A stretch of DNA of 7,399 nt from NCBI GenBank assembly GCA_020024075.1, contig JAHHUJ010000098.1:1-7399 (forward strand), written 5' to 3'. The translations under genes and the position numbers were made by a program. Below, piece after piece: positions 6,816 to 7,399 of this stretch. Every line of letters begins with the position of its first letter. Positions within the stretch are counted from its first letter, which is position 1. The notes beneath the pieces are model-generated. The model was given only the letters and a program-made list of their open reading frames with translations. It made no database searches and had not been told where the DNA came from. The DNA is from Psychrobacter sp. Its GTDB lineage: Bacteria > Pseudomonadota > Gammaproteobacteria > Pseudomonadales > Moraxellaceae.

Positions 6816-6882
6816 ACTGGCACGTATCGTCTGATGCTCTTAGTTTACTCATAGGACAAGAGCAGTTATTTGTAGGATACAT
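6814..6882 (-). CDS. Possible 22-codon leader peptide overlapping the nuoA ribosome site
   Basis: An ATG about 15 bases after the predicted transcription start opens a 22-codon frame with cysteines at 7, 9 and 21. Its TAA stop is the first three bases of TAAGGAG, the nuoA Shine-Dalgarno region. If translated, a ribosome finishing here would sit on the nuoA ribosome site and would also unfold the nested leader stems. Against it, there is no Shine-Dalgarno sequence before this ATG (the preceding bases are GCCAGCCG), and a frame of this size arises easily by chance. No function is assigned. A second in-frame ATG at codon 11 also lacks a ribosome site. Confidence 0.2.
   Translation of the reverse strand: MYPTNNCSCPMSKLRASDDTCQ
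6822..6882 (-). promoter_or_regulatory. Nested stem-loop in the nuoA leader
   Basis: In the transcript orientation, ATGTATC (6876-6882) can pair with GATACGT (6822-6828), seven pairs including one G-U. Inside it, TGCTCTT (6858-6864) pairs perfectly with AAGAGCA (6835-6841) over a 16-base loop. The two stems are separated by an 11 x 6 base internal loop. The outer stem ends six bases before the AAGGAG ribosome site, which itself stays single-stranded in this fold. It matches no riboswitch I recognise. Two coaxial complementary pairs at this position are suggestive but not proof of a functional structure. Confidence 0.35.
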
Positions 6883-6904
6883 CGGCTGGCAAAATTAAGG
6901 TGCT

Positions 6905-6934
6905 ACTATACTTTTTTTGTGTATTAAATGCCAA
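6905..6934 (-). promoter_or_regulatory. Probable sigma70 promoter of the nuo operon
   Basis: The minus strand has -35 TTGGCA (6929-6934, five of six consensus bases) and -10 TATAGT (6905-6910, five of six), separated by an 18-base spacer containing a run of seven A. Transcription should begin near 6896-6898, giving a leader of about 95 bases before the nuoA ATG. It is the best-matching promoter pair I found in the intergenic region and is correctly oriented. I infer that it drives the nuo genes; transcripts entering from dcd may add to this, since no terminator is visible between them. Confidence 0.6.
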
Positions 6935-6941
6935 TTTAATA
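6922..6941. promoter_or_regulatory. 20-base perfect palindrome centred on the -35 box (possible operator)
   Basis: Eight-base arms TATTAAAT and ATTTAATA flank the four bases GCCA (plus-strand reading), with every arm position pairing. On the minus strand the -35 hexamer TTGGCA consists of this spacer plus one base from each arm, so a dimeric protein bound here would cover the -35 element, as a repressor does. The arms are A/T only, in AT-rich DNA, so chance is a real alternative. I cannot assign it to a known regulator. Confidence 0.35.
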
Positions 6942-7108
6942 ATGCATTCTAGGGTCATAATTCGAAACCGCCCTGACGTTTAGATTCATTGACATTTATG
7001 ATTTTTTAAGACAACACCTTATATTAAATTGTAAAATATTCAATAACTTATTTCAGAAACACTTAATTTGTAACACTGACTTATTTAAGACTTAAACAAA
7101 GTTAATGC

Positions 7109-7399
7109 CTAAGTACGGGGTAGCGTGACCCCTCTTTGACCTTGGTATTTACCCCCACGGTCTTTATAACTGGTTTCACAAACATCGTCCGCATCACTTT
7201 GGAAGAACAGCATTTGAGCCACCCCTTCACCGGCATAAATACGGGCTGGTAAAGTAGTGGTATTACTAAACTCTAAAGTAACGTGACCTTCCCACTCAGG
7301 CTCAAGCGGGGTAACGTTGACAATTATACCACAGCGAGCGTAAGTTGATTTACCTAAGCAAATAGTCAAAACATCCCGTGGAATTCTAAAGTATTCTAC
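7109..7399 (-). CDS. dcd: dCTP deaminase, C-terminal half (5' end beyond right edge)
   Basis: Dcd deaminates dCTP to dUTP in the cytoplasm, feeding dTTP synthesis through dUTPase. The last 96 codons and the TAG stop are present; the frame is open to the right edge, so the start lies outside the window. The fragment begins VEYFRIPRDVLTICLGKS, and the active-site segment GKSTYARCG holds the Arg equivalent to E. coli R115 (residue 22 of the fragment). The Glu of VTLEFSN (fragment residue 43) corresponds to catalytic E138. The C-terminal KYQGQRG motif is the nucleotide-covering lid. The sequence resembles the ~188-residue Dcd of Acinetobacter and Pseudomonas more than the 193-residue E. coli enzyme. 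An internal TTG at 7369 is not the start, because conserved residues continue upstream of it. It has no functional link to complex I beyond shared orientation. Confidence 0.95.
   Translation of the reverse strand, partial: VEYFRIPRDVLTICLGKSTYARCGIIVNVTPLEPEWEGHVTLEFSNTTTLPARIYAGEGVAQMLFFQSDADDVCETSYKDRGGKYQGQRGVTLPRT

Larger units (their letters stand above)
6802..7108 (-). other. dcd-nuoA intergenic region: nuo promoter and leader
   Basis: This 307-base stretch separates the dcd stop from the nuoA start, both on the minus strand. The half nearest dcd (about 6945-7108) is AT-rich; I find no rho-independent terminator, RNA gene or reading frame in it. A short palindrome TTTAAG-A-CTTAAA (7084-7096, plus-strand reading) lies just after dcd but has no T-run. 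The half nearest nuoA contains the promoter candidate, an overlapping palindrome, a foldable leader and a small reading frame, each listed separately. No clear FNR-type (TTGAT-N4-ATCAA) site was found. Confidence 0.7.

Noticed and set aside
6647..6898. Plus-strand open frame of 83 codons over the nuoA 5' end and leader
   Set aside because: Antisense to nuoA; composition reflects the complement of the nuoA membrane segment and the leader, with no protein signature.
6945..7080. FNR- or ArcA-type regulatory site upstream of the promoter
   Set aside because: AT-rich stretches such as GTTATTGAATATTTTAC loosely resemble parts of such sites, but no full consensus with correct spacing was found.
7084..7096. 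Palindrome TTTAAG-A-CTTAAA after dcd as a terminator
   Set aside because: The arms have one G-C pair each, there is essentially no loop and no T-run follows, so it does not meet rho-independent terminator criteria.
7109..7369. Complete short protein starting at TTG 7369
   Set aside because: Conserved dCTP deaminase residues (EYFRIPRDV) continue upstream of it to the window edge; it is the 3' part of dcd.

Overview
The window holds the promoter-proximal half of a respiratory NADH:quinone oxidoreductase (complex I) operon, all on the minus strand. It reads right to left as dcd (3' end only), then nuoA, nuoB, a fused nuoCD, nuoE, nuoF and the first 427 codons of nuoG, which runs off the left edge. 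The fused nuoCD, the E. coli-like subunit sequences, the moderate G+C content and the Acinetobacter/Pseudomonas-type short dCTP deaminase point to a gammaproteobacterium. Moraxellaceae, and Psychrobacter in particular, is my best guess from general recognition; no search was run.

Right edge (about 7109-7399): the last 96 codons of dCTP deaminase. Next comes a 307-base non-coding stretch (6802-7108). It carries a good sigma70-type promoter candidate for the operon, a 20-base perfect palindrome centred on its -35 box, and a roughly 95-base leader. The leader can fold into two nested 7-bp stems and contains a 22-codon Cys-containing reading frame whose stop codon overlaps the nuoA Shine-Dalgarno sequence. 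This leader is the least explained part of the window.

Operon body: nuoA and nuoB are separated by 10 bases, and nuoE and nuoF overlap by 4 bases (ATGA). nuoF and nuoG are 16 bases apart. Two larger gaps interrupt the packing: 173 bases between nuoB and nuoCD, and 105 bases between nuoCD and nuoE. The first has a small hairpin directly after the nuoB stop and a weak internal promoter candidate.

How the genes work together: NuoF (FMN, cluster N3), NuoE (N1a) and NuoG (N1b, N4, N5, N7) form the NADH-oxidising module. NuoB (N2) and NuoCD form the quinone-reducing connecting module. NuoA is the membrane subunit whose cytoplasmic loop helps shape the quinone site. All iron-sulfur ligands expected for these subunits are visible, so the enzyme looks functional. 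Departures from the E. coli proteins are long hydrophilic tails on NuoA and NuoF and an N-terminal extension on NuoF. I saw no mobile element, RNA gene, CRISPR array or broken gene. This is a conventional core locus and not an obviously new system.
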